Below, piece by piece: positions 9,079-18,845 of a stretch of 64,000 bases of DNA (position 1 is the stretch's first letter; the number at the start of each line of letters is the position of its first letter). The DNA lies in assembly GCA_964448135.1 (NCBI GenBank), contig CAYUVH010000067.1:8205-72204 (forward strand), given 5' to 3'. This DNA is from CAYUVH01 sp964448135 (GTDB lineage: Bacteria; Verrucomicrobiota; Verrucomicrobiia; Limisphaerales; UBA8199). Position numbers and translations under genes: made by a program. Below the pieces are notes generated by a model. That model ran no database searches, was not told where the DNA came from, and saw nothing but the letters and a program-made list of their open reading frames with translations.

Positions 9079-9853
9079 CTTCGTTTTTCTGCCGCTTAAA
9101 AAATGCCTGCGTAGGCCGGCCCGCCTGGAAAAGGCGGTGGAAGGCTTGCGACCTCGCTCGGCCTTTACCCTGATCGAGTTGCTCGTGGTAATCGCCATCA
9201 TCGCGATCCTTGCCGCCATGCTCCTGCCGGCGCTCGCCCGCGCCAAAACCAAGGCTCAGCGCATCCAGTGCACCAACAACAACCGCCAGTGCGGCCTGGG
9301 TTGGGCCATGTACGCCGAGGACAACAAGGATACCTATCCGGTGCTGGTTGGCTGGGGCGATTTCGGTGGCCAGCGCGGCACCCCCACCGCCACGACCATG
9401 TGGCTCATACCCTACTTCGGCATTGATGTGGACTACACCAATCGTCCGCTCAACAAATACGTCAGCTCGCGCGAAAGCTGGCGCTGCCCGTCCGATAAAG
9501 GCGACCCCAACTACAGCGCCCAGAACTGTTATGTGGAGTACGGCAACAGCTATTGCACCCAGTGGGCCTACGATTCCTGGGGGGTCCGGCACATCGCCGG
9601 CTCTGCCAGCGGCGGATCCCTAGCTCCCATCAAGACTTCCGAAGTCGCCACCAAACCTGCCAGTAAAATAATGCAGGGCGACTGGATCTGGGAAAATGCC
9701 GGATTCAATCCCACCAGTAATCCTCCCTGGCATAGTTACCAGGGGCAACGCCGCTTCGTCATGCTCTTCGGCGACGGTCACGTGGACTTTTTCCGATTCC
9801 CCGCCACCATCGGGGTCAACGATCCGGTAAGCACGGCCAATTCCTATTGGTGA
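9038..9853 (+). CDS. Second pseudopilin-like protein with prepilin leader
   Basis: 271 residues from the ATG at 9038, which overlaps the previous gene by 41 bases; an in-frame ATG at 9059 would cut the overlap to 20. The prepilin cleavage/transmembrane motif FTLIELLVVIAIIAILAAM follows a 40-residue leader, which is long for a prepilin. A Cys-containing RCPSDKGD segment, usual in this family, lies mid-protein and the C-terminus has the LFGDGHVDFF motif. It is only 18 bases ahead of the exoprotein at 9872, so the pair is probably co-transcribed. Role as for the family: pseudopilin or membrane-anchored envelope protein; partner unknown. Confidence 0.85.
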   Translation: MSPTLSGMWTDHISFVFLPLKKCLRRPARLEKAVEGLRPRSAFTLIELLVVIAIIAILAAMLLPALARAKTKAQRIQCTNNNRQCGLGWAMYAEDNKDTYPVLVGWGDFGGQRGTPTATTMWLIPYFGIDVDYTNRPLNKYVSSRESWRCPSDKGDPNYSAQNCYVEYGNSYCTQWAYDSWGVRHIAGSASGGSLAPIKTSEVATKPASKIMQGDWIWENAGFNPTSNPPWHSYQGQRRFVMLFGDGHVDFFRFPATIGVNDPVSTANSYW

Positions 9854-9871
9854 GGTTGAGGCCCTTCGTCA

Positions 9872-12800
9872 ATGCGCCAAACCCAAATCACGCCCCGCCC
9901 GCCCTGTTCGTCTCGCGCCGGAGTTTATTTGTCTTTGCTCGTCACCCTCGGCCTGGCTCTATTCCTCGCTCCCCGCGCCGGGGCTATCACCTGGAAAGGC
10001 GGCGGCGGCGATTTGCTTTGGAGCACCAGCGGCAACTGGCTGGGCGGACTTCCAGGATCATCGTCTGACGTGGTGTTTTTCACCAACGCAGTCGCTCAAA
10101 ACGCCGCGTCAAACAATGTGATTGCCGCCAGCCTCACGATTCGTTCCCTGAGCTTCACTCACACCAATTCCTACAACGGCACCCAGACCTACCAGAACAC
10201 TTACATCAATGATGGCATGACCCTCACGGTGTCCAATGCCGACTACACGAACGTCCTCTTCGTTGGATCCGGGCTCTCCCTCGCCAGCGCCTCGACCCGG
10301 GCGTCCATTTCGGGACCCAAAGGTTCACTGGTGGTGCTGGCCACCAACGGCTTCCTCAACGTGCGCCAGGGCGGCAGCGCCAATTCGCTCGGCACCGCGG
10401 TGTTGGATCTTTCCGGCCTGGGCAATTGCACCGTGCGAGCACGGCGGCTCTTGGTGGCGGGCGACGGCACAAATGGCTCGCCAGAACGCGACCGGCCCGC
10501 CGGCACGCTCCTGCTCGCGAAAAATAACCACCTCTACCTCACGGGCGGCTCTTTTCCTCCCGGGATCACCGTCGGTTACGACATCGGCAATGGCAGCAGC
10601 ATCAGTAACTCCCTGATCCTGGGGCAGACCAATTATATTTACGCTGACACCGGACTGGGGGTGGGCATGGGCCGGAATCCCAGCATTCTCAAGTTTGGCG
10701 GCTCGCCGAATTCACTGGCGACGTTTCGCGACAGCGCCGGAACCGGCCGGCAGGCGGTGTGGTTGATTGGCGACTCGGCCCATCTTTCCTACTGGGGCAA
10801 TTACTCCGCCGGCACGAATGATTTTTCCGGCGGTGTGGTGGATGCCCAGGTGGCGCTGCTGGTCGTGGGCCGCAGTGTCAATGGCACAGCCAATCCTTCG
10901 ACCGGCGGCAACGACGGCGCGCTCATCCTGAATGCCGGAACGGTGGACGCGAACACGGTGGTCGTCAGCTACCAGATGAATGATTACTGCGCGCGGGTCG
11001 GTGGCTCCATCAAGGTCGACGGCACAGCTCGCCTCCAGGTCAACAACGCCATTCAACTCGGCCGCTTCATGGGCTACGACCCCACCAACGGCGTCAGTTC
11101 CGCCGTGCTCGCCATCGGCACCGTTTCCGCGGGCGGCGTGGTAAATGTGAACGGCGGCATCACGACCACGACAAGTTCGAAAAACAACACCAACAACAGC
11201 CAGCTCATCATTCGCAATGGCGGCAGCCTCTCCGTCAAAGGCAACATCGGCCCGCTCAGCTACTTTGAATTGAATGGCGCGGCGCTGACTCTGAATCTGG
11301 GCTCGGCGACCAATTCCACCACGCCCATCTGCGCCACCACTAATCTGTTCACCGGCTCCACCAATTCCCTCACCATCGCCGGAACGGCGCTGACGCCGGG
11401 ACAAATTCCGCTAATAAAATACCGGACCCTTTCCGGCGCGGGCTTCGCCGCCCTGACCAGCTTGAATCTGCCCAACCAAACGCAAGGGTTCCTCTCTAAT
11501 AACGTCGCAAACTCCACGGTGGATCTCATCATCACGGCCAGCCAGTCGGGCACGAATGCGCCTTCCGTGCCGACTCCTCATTTGAACGGATCGCCTCCGA
11601 TTTACGCCGACTACGACCGCGTGCTCCAGGAATCCGCCGCGCGCCCCGATGGCTATGTCCATGTGGATGCCCCGGCCGTGATTTCCAAGTTGATCGCCGG
11701 CAACATCAAGACCTATGCCTTTCTCGTCTGGTCGTCCAAGGCCGACTGGGACGATTTCCGCCTCGAATTCCTCCCCGCCGCGCAGGCCGCCGGGATCAAC
11801 GTGTGGCTTTACCTGACGCCGCCGACCGAAAACAGTCCGCCCGCAACCTATACTCCTTTTGGCGAAGATTATTTCAGCTGGCTGACCGAATCGGCGCGGT
11901 TGGGGCTCCAGTATCCCGTGCTCAAAGGCGTGGTCATCGATGACTTCAACAGCAATCTCGGGCTTTTCACGCCGGATTACGTCAGGCGCATCACCGATGC
12001 CGCGCATGTTTACAACCCCAACTTCCTGTTCATGGTGATCAATTACGACTTGAGCAAAGGCTGGTCGAGTCCGACCACGCTCGTTTCACCCGCGTTTATG
12101 AATGCTTACGGCCCCTATTGTGGCGCAGTGATTCTCCCGTATCTGAATTGGGCCAGCCACGATGATTACAGCAACGCCGCGCTTCAAATCGCGCACAACA
12201 GCGGCATTGTAAACGGGAAACTCGCCCAATTTCTGATCAATTTTCCTTCCAGCAAGAGCACTTCCGCCGGCGACTATGCCGCTGTTTCCCGCGTGCTGAC
12301 CAACGGCGTGGATTTCACGAACGCCCCGTACAATTTCACCTTCCGCGTCTCCGGCTATCCCTCCACCAGCACTTCGGGCTATCACCAACTCCAGGTGCTC
12401 GTGGATGGCAGTGTCGCTTGGTCACGGGACATCAGCGCCGCCTACGGCGTCCAGGATGTTACCGTGGATTTGCAGCCCTGGCTCACCGGCAAGGACACCG
12501 CCACCCTTACCGTGCGCGTTTACGAGCAGGCGGGTGTTTCCAGTTTCTTCACCCGTCCATCCTGGATCCTGCCGGGCGGACCATGGACGAAAACCGAGAC
12601 CGGCGGCTTTGCCACTTACAGCACGTATTACCCGGCACAATACGGGAGCGTACCGATGGTCGTGATGATTTATGATTGGAAATATGGCGGCGGTCCGGAC
12701 AATTCCACCAATTACATCAACGATGTGAACGTCATCTCCCAGGCGGCGGTTCAGGCGGGACAGGCCGTCGGCATCATCCAGTTCGAGCTGAACAAAACGA

Positions 12801-13087
12801 CCAACAGCCTGCTGTTTCCCGTCATTCAACAGCTTTACGGTCAATGGGGGTATCAACCGCAATTCTCCAACATCATTCGTCAAGCGGATGGCAGTATTTC
12901 GCTCACGGGCATGGGCGGGGGGCCGAATATCGGTTACACACTCAAGGCCGCGGACAGCCCAACCCCTGGGGACGAAATGTGGACGACGCTTGCCACCAAC
13001 GCATTTAATGCCAGTGGCAGTTTCTCGAATCATGACAGCGGGGCGACCGGCCGGACCGGGCGGTTCTACCGGATTTCGGTGCCATAA
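9872..13087 (+). CDS. Exported protein: PATR-paralogous N-terminal half plus glycosidase-like C-terminal half
   Basis: 1071 residues with a signal peptide (LLVTLGLALFLAPRAGA). Residues ~38-560 parallel the N-terminal half of the PATR protein at 4360-8151 through many shared motifs in the same order. The PATR repeats are then replaced by a region (~575-800) that reads like a TIM-barrel glycosidase or polysaccharide-binding barrel: KTYAFLVWSSKADW, GINVWLYLTPP, and VVIDDFNSN near residue 688, an acidic pair at a strand end. A beta-sandwich-like segment (~820-900) and a short terminal domain ending GRFYRISVP follow. I cannot assign a CAZy family. It lies directly upstream of the transporter/GH84 operon, so a part in glycan binding or hydrolysis at the surface is plausible. 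Confidence 0.85.
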   Translation: MRQTQITPRPPCSSRAGVYLSLLVTLGLALFLAPRAGAITWKGGGGDLLWSTSGNWLGGLPGSSSDVVFFTNAVAQNAASNNVIAASLTIRSLSFTHTNSYNGTQTYQNTYINDGMTLTVSNADYTNVLFVGSGLSLASASTRASISGPKGSLVVLATNGFLNVRQGGSANSLGTAVLDLSGLGNCTVRARRLLVAGDGTNGSPERDRPAGTLLLAKNNHLYLTGGSFPPGITVGYDIGNGSSISNSLILGQTNYIYADTGLGVGMGRNPSILKFGGSPNSLATFRDSAGTGRQAVWLIGDSAHLSYWGNYSAGTNDFSGGVVDAQVALLVVGRSVNGTANPSTGGNDGALILNAGTVDANTVVVSYQMNDYCARVGGSIKVDGTARLQVNNAIQLGRFMGYDPTNGVSSAVLAIGTVSAGGVVNVNGGITTTTSSKNNTNNSQLIIRNGGSLSVKGNIGPLSYFELNGAALTLNLGSATNSTTPICATTNLFTGSTNSLTIAGTALTPGQIPLIKYRTLSGAGFAALTSLNLPNQTQGFLSNNVANSTVDLIITASQSGTNAPSVPTPHLNGSPPIYADYDRVLQESAARPDGYVHVDAPAVISKLIAGNIKTYAFLVWSSKADWDDFRLEFLPAAQAAGINVWLYLTPPTENSPPATYTPFGEDYFSWLTESARLGLQYPVLKGVVIDDFNSNLGLFTPDYVRRITDAAHVYNPNFLFMVINYDLSKGWSSPTTLVSPAFMNAYGPYCGAVILPYLNWASHDDYSNAALQIAHNSGIVNGKLAQFLINFPSSKSTSAGDYAAVSRVLTNGVDFTNAPYNFTFRVSGYPSTSTSGYHQLQVLVDGSVAWSRDISAAYGVQDVTVDLQPWLTGKDTATLTVRVYEQAGVSSFFTRPSWILPGGPWTKTETGGFATYSTYYPAQYGSVPMVVMIYDWKYGGGPDNSTNYINDVNVISQAAVQAGQAVGIIQFELNKTTNSLLFPVIQQLYGQWGYQPQFSNIIRQADGSISLTGMGGGPNIGYTLKAADSPTPGDEMWTTLATNAFNASGSFSNHDSGATGRTGRFYRISVP

Positions 13088-13160
13088 AGATCAAACGTAA
13101 ACATGCAGAATTACGCGTTAAAGAAACACGCCGCGAAAATCAAAGGCTGCGACTGACCAC

Positions 13161-14951
13161 ATGAATCTACTCGATTGGATCGTGGTGGCAGCGTCCTGCG
13201 TGCTGGTCTTTATGGTCGGCCTGTGGTTCGCGCGCAAGTCCTCCCAGGCGGGGGCGGCCGGTTACTTCGCCGGCGATCGGGATGTGCCCTGGTGGGCGAT
13301 TGCGCTCTCCAACACCGCCACGTACAGCTCGGGCACCGGCGCCTTCGTCATGCTCGTGCTGGTCTTCGGCCTGGCCGGTAACTGGTTGTGGTGGACCAGT
13401 TGGGTCGTCTGGATGCCGCTCGTGGCCGTGGTGTGGGCGCGGCTTTGGCGTCGCATGCAGATCGTCACGACGGCGGAATTGATCTCGTTGCGATACGGCG
13501 GCCGGCCGGCCATGGTGGCACGGAAGATTTACGCGTTTGTCTGCTGTTTCGGTTTCGCCGTCCTCATCATTGCCTATATCACCGGCTTCTTCGCCAAAAC
13601 CCTCGCTCCCTTGTGTCCATTGTCCACCGGGCAGATACTCCTGATCTTCGGCGGTATCACCGTGGTGTATACCATGTTCGGCGGTTTGTTGGGCGTGGTT
13701 TATTCGGATGTGGTGCAGTTCGTCATCATGATGGTGGGCGGCTTTGTTTTCTTCTGGCTCGCCGTGGCACACCATGGTGGCTGGCATGACATTGTGCATC
13801 GGGTCTCCGAAATTCGTCCCAACGGGCTCCGCCAGACACCGCCGGCGCCCGGCGTCGATGCCCTGACTCTGATCGTGCTGTTCATTCAAGGCTGGTTCTT
13901 CGCGGGCTCACCCACCGCCGGCGAAGGCATGACCGCGCAACGGTTTATGGCCGCCCGCGATGAACGTCACGCGGTCGGCGGGCAATTGTTCAACACCTTT
14001 CTCGCCCTCTCCTTCCGCACCCTGCCGCTCATCGGCCTGGGCGTCGTCGCCATGGCGCTCTTTTGGACCTCGGATCTGGAAAAGAAAGTCGGGACCGCCC
14101 CCGCGGGAACGACGCTGCTGAAAGACCCCGCCTTTGTCTGGGGCGAACTCATCAAAGGGTCCAACCTGCCGCACGGCTTCATCGGCCTGCTGGTCGCCGC
14201 CGAACTGGCCGCCTTCATGAGCACGCTGAGTTCGCTCATCAACTGGGGCGGCAGTTTCGTGGTAAACGATCTCCTGCCGGCGCAATTCGTGAAATCCGGG
14301 AAGAACGAATTGTGGATCAGCCGTGGCACCTCCCTGGCCCTGTTTATTTTCGCCGCGGTCATCACCAACCTGTTCGTGGACGACATGGTGAGCTGGTTCA
14401 TGTTCATCAATTCCGCCATGGTGATCTTTCTGCTGCCCCTGGCCTGGTTCCGCTTCTTTTGGTGGCGGTTCAACGTCTGGGGCGAGCTGGCCGCCGTCGT
14501 GCTCGGACTTCCCATCTCCATCATCGTTTGGTTCGTGCTCGATTTCCAACACAAGGAACTCTGGCAGGGTCTGGGCCTTTTGTTCGGCCTCAGCGTCGTC
14601 GTGTTGGTCGTGGTGACCCTGTTGACCCCGCCGGAATCCAAGGCCACCTTGCAGGCGTTCTATCGCCGATGCCGACCCCCGGGATTTTGGAAGCCCATCA
14701 GCGATGAAGTCATTCTGCCGGAAACCGGCGAGCCCACCACCGGCCAATTGCTCCTGGACTCCATGCTCGGCATCGTTTCTTCGCTCGGACTCGTGCTGGC
14801 GACCAATGCGCTGTTTGTCAGCGATTGGACGCGGTTCACCGTCAGCACGCTGGTCTGCCTCGGCACCGGAATCTGGTTGCTCCGCCGCGTACTGCGCAAA
14901 CCCGCAACCCAGGCCTGTGAGATCCAGGGCGAACCGGAGGCGCTGCCGTGA
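13161..14951 (+). CDS. Sodium:solute symporter (SSS) family transporter
   Basis: 596 residues with about 13-14 hydrophobic helices, beginning MNLLDWIVVAASCVLVFMVG. Family features include YFAGDRDVPWWAIALSNTATYSSGTGAF in the first helices (only family-level), and SPTAGEGMTAQRFMAARDE in the middle, where SSS proteins carry the conserved Gln-Arg segment. SSS members co-transport sugars, sialic acids, amino acids or organic acids with Na+. No kinase or receiver domain is attached, so it is a transporter rather than a CbrA-type sensor. Its stop overlaps the GTG start of the secreted GH84 gene, implying translational coupling and suggesting that it imports the sugar that enzyme releases (inference). 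Confidence 0.92.
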   Translation: MNLLDWIVVAASCVLVFMVGLWFARKSSQAGAAGYFAGDRDVPWWAIALSNTATYSSGTGAFVMLVLVFGLAGNWLWWTSWVVWMPLVAVVWARLWRRMQIVTTAELISLRYGGRPAMVARKIYAFVCCFGFAVLIIAYITGFFAKTLAPLCPLSTGQILLIFGGITVVYTMFGGLLGVVYSDVVQFVIMMVGGFVFFWLAVAHHGGWHDIVHRVSEIRPNGLRQTPPAPGVDALTLIVLFIQGWFFAGSPTAGEGMTAQRFMAARDERHAVGGQLFNTFLALSFRTLPLIGLGVVAMALFWTSDLEKKVGTAPAGTTLLKDPAFVWGELIKGSNLPHGFIGLLVAAELAAFMSTLSSLINWGGSFVVNDLLPAQFVKSGKNELWISRGTSLALFIFAAVITNLFVDDMVSWFMFINSAMVIFLLPLAWFRFFWWRFNVWGELAAVVLGLPISIIVWFVLDFQHKELWQGLGLLFGLSVVVLVVVTLLTPPESKATLQAFYRRCRPPGFWKPISDEVILPETGEPTTGQLLLDSMLGIVSSLGLVLATNALFVSDWTRFTVSTLVCLGTGIWLLRRVLRKPATQACEIQGEPEALP

Positions 14952-16279
14952 AAAAACTCACACTGCTTGCTTTCCTCATCCTCAGTGCCGGCCGGATGGT
15001 GGCCGCGGATTCCGCTTCCGCCCTGCACACGAACTTCCAGGTGAAGTTGCCGGCCGACCGGCGTGAATTCCCCGAGCCATTGCCCGCCGGCGTGCAGCCC
15101 GGTTTCAAACTGCGCGGCCTCAAGGGCTGGGCCTGGACCCCGGAGCAATATCTCGCGGAAATTCCTTTCCTCGAAAAATACCGGATGAATTTCCTGATGA
15201 ATTGCTACATCTCCATGTTCGACATCGAACATCATGAGAAGTGGTACGACGGCGAGGCCAATCGCTGGTGGGAGGATTTGCCCCCGGCCAAAAAAGCGGC
15301 CTGCGAAAAAGTGGTGCGTTCAGCGCAGGAGCACGGCATCCAATTCTGCTTCAGCATGAACCCCAACCTGTACAGCCAGCGCACGGTAAATGAAGAATCC
15401 GGCGCCAGCATCGATCTTTTATTCAAACACTACGCCTGGATGCAAGGACTCGGCGTGAAGTGGTTCAACCTGGCCATCGACGATGCCACCAACGGCGTGA
15501 ATGCCGCCACCCAGGCCAAGGTGGCGAACGAAATCTTCCATCGCCTACGGGCGAAAGATCCGGAGGCGCAAATGATTTTCTGCCCCACATATTATTGGGG
15601 CGATGGCACGCTGAAGGATCAAAAGCCTTACCTGGAAACTCTCGCCCGGGAACTGGATAAGGATATGTACGTCTTCTGGACCGGCGATGCCGTGGTGGGC
15701 AAGATCACCCGAAAGGCGGCGCAAACTTTCCGCGACACGGTGCAACACCGCGTGATCCTCTGGGACAACTACCCGGTGAACGACGGTCACCCCACCATGC
15801 ATCTCGGCCCCGTCACCGATCGCGACGCGGATCTCGGCGAAGTGTTGGATGGTTACGTTTCCAACGCCATGCGCACGCAAAACGAAATCAATCGCATACC
15901 GCTGGCCACCTGCGCCGATTATGCCAGCAACCCCCGTGGCTATGACCCCGCCCGGTCGATCGGCCAGGCCATCCTTCTCCAGGCCGACACCCCGGCGCAG
16001 CGAAATGTGCTGCGGGAATTGGTTGAGTTGTATCCGGGCATGCTGCTTAACCCGGCGGCGAATAATAAAACCGGCTTCAATCCCGTTCGCGCCCAACTGG
16101 ATCGCATCCTGGTGCTTCCGCAGCCCAAGCCGGCCGCCATGGCTTACCTGGCTGCGTTGGAACGATTGGGCACCCGATTCGACAAGGAATTTCCGAACCA
16201 GTACGCGGCTGAGAAAAAAACGCTCGGAGCAGATATCGCCGCGGTGAAGCAGAAAGTGCAGACGCGCTTTCCAGAATGA
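14948..16279 (+). CDS. Secreted GH84-family beta-N-acetylglucosaminidase
   Basis: 443 residues with a signal peptide (LTLLAFLILSAGRMVAA) and a GTG start overlapping the upstream TGA. The whole mature part is a GH84-like barrel: GWAWTPEQY, RMNFLMNCY, the catalytic-type pair D178-D179 in NLAIDDATNG, YVFWTGDAVV, LWDNYPVND, HLGPVTDRDADL and IPLATCADY. GH84 enzymes remove terminal beta-GlcNAc by substrate-assisted catalysis, with the two neighbouring Asp residues acting on the acetamido group and as acid/base. Export to the periplasm or outside is expected. It is the closest relative of the C-terminal domain of the AraC fusion at 1977-4106. Its stop overlaps the next start (ATGA). Confidence 0.92.
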   Translation: MKKLTLLAFLILSAGRMVAADSASALHTNFQVKLPADRREFPEPLPAGVQPGFKLRGLKGWAWTPEQYLAEIPFLEKYRMNFLMNCYISMFDIEHHEKWYDGEANRWWEDLPPAKKAACEKVVRSAQEHGIQFCFSMNPNLYSQRTVNEESGASIDLLFKHYAWMQGLGVKWFNLAIDDATNGVNAATQAKVANEIFHRLRAKDPEAQMIFCPTYYWGDGTLKDQKPYLETLARELDKDMYVFWTGDAVVGKITRKAAQTFRDTVQHRVILWDNYPVNDGHPTMHLGPVTDRDADLGEVLDGYVSNAMRTQNEINRIPLATCADYASNPRGYDPARSIGQAILLQADTPAQRNVLRELVELYPGMLLNPAANNKTGFNPVRAQLDRILVLPQPKPAAMAYLAALERLGTRFDKEFPNQYAAEKKTLGADIAAVKQKVQTRFPE

Positions 16280-17532
16280 TTTGTGTCAACGCTATGAATG
16301 ATGGTCTGGCAGTTTTAGGCGGCAGCAAAGTCCGCAGTCGTCCCTTCCCGGCCTGGCCGGTGTTCGACGACGCCGATGAGCGGCGTTTGGTCGGTGCTCT
16401 GCGCTCGGGCAAATGGGGAAAATTGCACGGAGATGAAGTCGCGGAATTCGAGCGCCGCTTCGCCGCGATGCATCATTGCCGTCACGCGATCGGAGTCGTG
16501 AACGGCACGGTCTCCCTGCGCATCGCGCTGATGGCGGCCGGCATCAAAGGCGAGGAAGAAGTGATCGTTCCACCCTACACCTTCCTGGCCACCGCCACCG
16601 CGGTGGTTGAGGCGAATGCCGTGCCGGTCTTTGCGGATATAGAGCTCGATACCTTCAACCTGGATCCAAAAGCCGTCGCGGCCGCCATCACGTCGCGCAC
16701 CCGGGCCATCATTCCCGTCCACATGGGCGGACAACCCGCCGACATGGCTGCGTTGTTGGAAATCGCGCGTAAACACAACCTGGTTGTGATCGAAGACGCC
16801 GCCCACGCGCACGGAGCGCTCTTCGATGGCCGCGGCGCGGGCTCGATCGGCCACCTCGGCTCATTTTCGTTTCAATCGAGCAAGAATCTCACCTGCGGCG
16901 AGGGCGGCCTCATCACCACCAACGATGACACGCTGGCCGAAGCCTGCCGCTCGATCCACAATTGCGGGCGCATCGCCGGCGGTGTCTGGTACGAACATCA
17001 CGTCATGTCCGGCAACTATCGCCTCGGCGAATTTCAGGGCGCGGTGCTCAACACCCAGTTGGACCGTCTCGAAAGCCAGGCCGCCACGCGCGACCGGAAT
17101 GGACAATATCTGGCGGAGCGTCTCCGCCGGATCCCCGGCATCCATCCGCAACGCCGCACGGCCGCCACCACCCGTCACAGCTATCACCTCTTTCTTTTCC
17201 GCATCAACGCCGGCGAATTCGGCGCCTCCCGCCCGGCCATCCTCCAAGCGCTGGCGGCGGAGGGAATCCCCGTGTCGGGAGGCTACGCCTTGCCGCTGTA
17301 TCGCCAGCCGTTATTTCTAAACCAGGCATTTGGTCCGTATCTTTCCAACGCCCGTTCGCGTCTGGATTATAGCCGGGTCCAATGCCCGAATTGCGAAACG
17401 ATCTGCGCGGAACAGGGCGCCTGGCTGGAGCAAAGCCTGCTCCTCGGCACGCCAGCGGACATGGACGACATCGCCCGCGCATTTGAAAAAGTTTACGAGC
17501 ACCGGGCGGCTCTGGAAAAGGCCACCACATGA
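16276..17532 (+). CDS. DegT/DnrJ/EryC1/StrS-family PLP-dependent aminotransferase
   Basis: 418 residues of the fold-type I sugar aminotransferase family. Seen: the N-terminal GKWGKLHGDEVAEFE, the cofactor pocket VIEDAAHAHGA, and the Schiff-base lysine K203 in FSFQSSKNLTCGEGG. These enzymes typically aminate keto-sugars, or related cyclitols, from glutamate. Here the gene is embedded by ATGA overlaps in an uptake/degradation operon rather than a nucleotide-sugar cluster, so it could work in reverse on an imported amino sugar or in modification of a product; that is inference. No signal peptide, so cytoplasmic. The ATG at 16276 has a second possible start at the Met seven codons later (MNDGLAVLGG). 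Confidence 0.92.
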   Translation: MICVNAMNDGLAVLGGSKVRSRPFPAWPVFDDADERRLVGALRSGKWGKLHGDEVAEFERRFAAMHHCRHAIGVVNGTVSLRIALMAAGIKGEEEVIVPPYTFLATATAVVEANAVPVFADIELDTFNLDPKAVAAAITSRTRAIIPVHMGGQPADMAALLEIARKHNLVVIEDAAHAHGALFDGRGAGSIGHLGSFSFQSSKNLTCGEGGLITTNDDTLAEACRSIHNCGRIAGGVWYEHHVMSGNYRLGEFQGAVLNTQLDRLESQAATRDRNGQYLAERLRRIPGIHPQRRTAATTRHSYHLFLFRINAGEFGASRPAILQALAAEGIPVSGGYALPLYRQPLFLNQAFGPYLSNARSRLDYSRVQCPNCETICAEQGAWLEQSLLLGTPADMDDIARAFEKVYEHRAALEKATT

Positions 17533-18845
17533 TCCTGGGCACGTCACAAATCGACATCACCCCCCAAGCGGGCGTGGAACTCTCCGGCTTCGCCGCGCGC
17601 ACTCAACCGTCCACGGGCATCCTCGACCATCTCTTCGCCCGTGCGCTCTACCTGGTTTGCGGCCGGGAGAAGCTCCTGTGGATTCATTGCGATCTGGTCG
17701 GATTTGACCGGTCCATCGTCCGGGAGTTCCGGCGCTGGACGGCGCGCGAATTGGGTTTGGGCGATGCCCAGGTGATGTTGTCGGCCACCCATACCCACGC
17801 CGGCCCCTGCACCATTCATCTGCGCGAAGCCGGCGAATACGACGCCGCGTACGTGGAATTCCTGCTCGCCCGCCTGCGCGATGCCGCCCGCGCCGCAGTC
17901 AACCGCCCCGCCGAATGTGAGATCGTCGCCGTCGAAGGCCACCTCGACCTCGCCGTCGATCGCCGCCGGCGCGCGTCTGCCCATACCGATCCTCGCGTGG
18001 CCGCCCTTGGCTTCCGTCGCGCTGATGGAAACTTCGCCGCGGTGATGATGAATTACGCCATGCACCCCGTCGCGCTGGGCCCCACCAACCGCCTGATCAG
18101 CGCCGATATGTCGGGCCAGGCCGCGGATGTCCTCGCGCAGCAATTGACCGGCAGCCCGCTGGTGCTGATGACCAACGGCGCCTGCGCCAATCTCAATCCG
18201 CCTGCGGAAAACGTCGCTCCCGCCCGCGTCCGCGAGTGGGGCGGCCGCATCGCCCACTCGGTCGCGTCGCTCCTGCGCACCGCCGCTCCCTGCCCCGAAC
18301 CAAAACTGCAGCTTGGCCGGCGCATTCTCTCGCTCCCCCTCGACGTGCTCGACGCGGCGGGCATCAATCGCGTCGCCGACAAGGCTTTGCTCGCTCCGGA
18401 ACCCATCGCCCAATGGGGGGACAAATACCGGCGCGTGGTCGAACACTGGCGCGCGACTTTGCTGGGAAACGCCGGCCCGAACCGCAACGGCCATAACGAA
18501 GCCGAGCTGTTCGGCATTTGTCTCAATGGCATCATCCTGCTGGGAGCCAATGCCGAGGTATTCTCCGAATTCACCGACATGGTGCGCGCGCGCAGTCAGC
18601 GCAAGGTATATCTCATCGGTTATGCGAACGGCGACGTCGGGTATCTGCCCACCCGCGCAGCCTACGCCGAAGGCGGTTACGAGGTGGAAGTTGCCCATAT
18701 GTTTTACGGCGGCTTTCGCCACCAGGCCGGCGCGCTCGAACTGCTGGCTGCCGCCGCCACGGACCTGGTGAATGGATTTGAAAGCAATCCCCACAATTCA
18801 CGATCGCCCGCGCCACCGCGCGCCCGCGCCGCCGCCAAAACCTGA
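17529..18845 (+). CDS. Neutral/alkaline non-lysosomal ceramidase-like protein
   Basis: 438 residues resembling the N-terminal domain of neutral ceramidases: start GTSQIDITPQAGVELSGF, the metal-site motif SATHTHAGP, and NYAMHPVALGPTN followed by ISADMSGQ. Neutral ceramidases are Zn-dependent amidases that hydrolyse the N-acyl bond of ceramide, using the HTH histidines and a later His as ligands. The protein lacks a recognisable signal peptide and the C-terminal beta-sandwich of the eukaryotic enzymes, as do many short bacterial homologues found in polysaccharide-use loci, where the substrate may instead be an N-acylated sugar. Start ATG overlaps the upstream stop by four bases. Substrate is uncertain. 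Confidence 0.85.
   Translation: MILGTSQIDITPQAGVELSGFAARTQPSTGILDHLFARALYLVCGREKLLWIHCDLVGFDRSIVREFRRWTARELGLGDAQVMLSATHTHAGPCTIHLREAGEYDAAYVEFLLARLRDAARAAVNRPAECEIVAVEGHLDLAVDRRRRASAHTDPRVAALGFRRADGNFAAVMMNYAMHPVALGPTNRLISADMSGQAADVLAQQLTGSPLVLMTNGACANLNPPAENVAPARVREWGGRIAHSVASLLRTAAPCPEPKLQLGRRILSLPLDVLDAAGINRVADKALLAPEPIAQWGDKYRRVVEHWRATLLGNAGPNRNGHNEAELFGICLNGIILLGANAEVFSEFTDMVRARSQRKVYLIGYANGDVGYLPTRAAYAEGGYEVEVAHMFYGGFRHQAGALELLAAAATDLVNGFESNPHNSRSPAPPRARAAAKT

Noticed and set aside
13161..14951. SSS-domain sensor kinase (CbrA-like)
   Set aside because: The protein ends after the transporter helices; no HisKA, HATPase or receiver domain is present.
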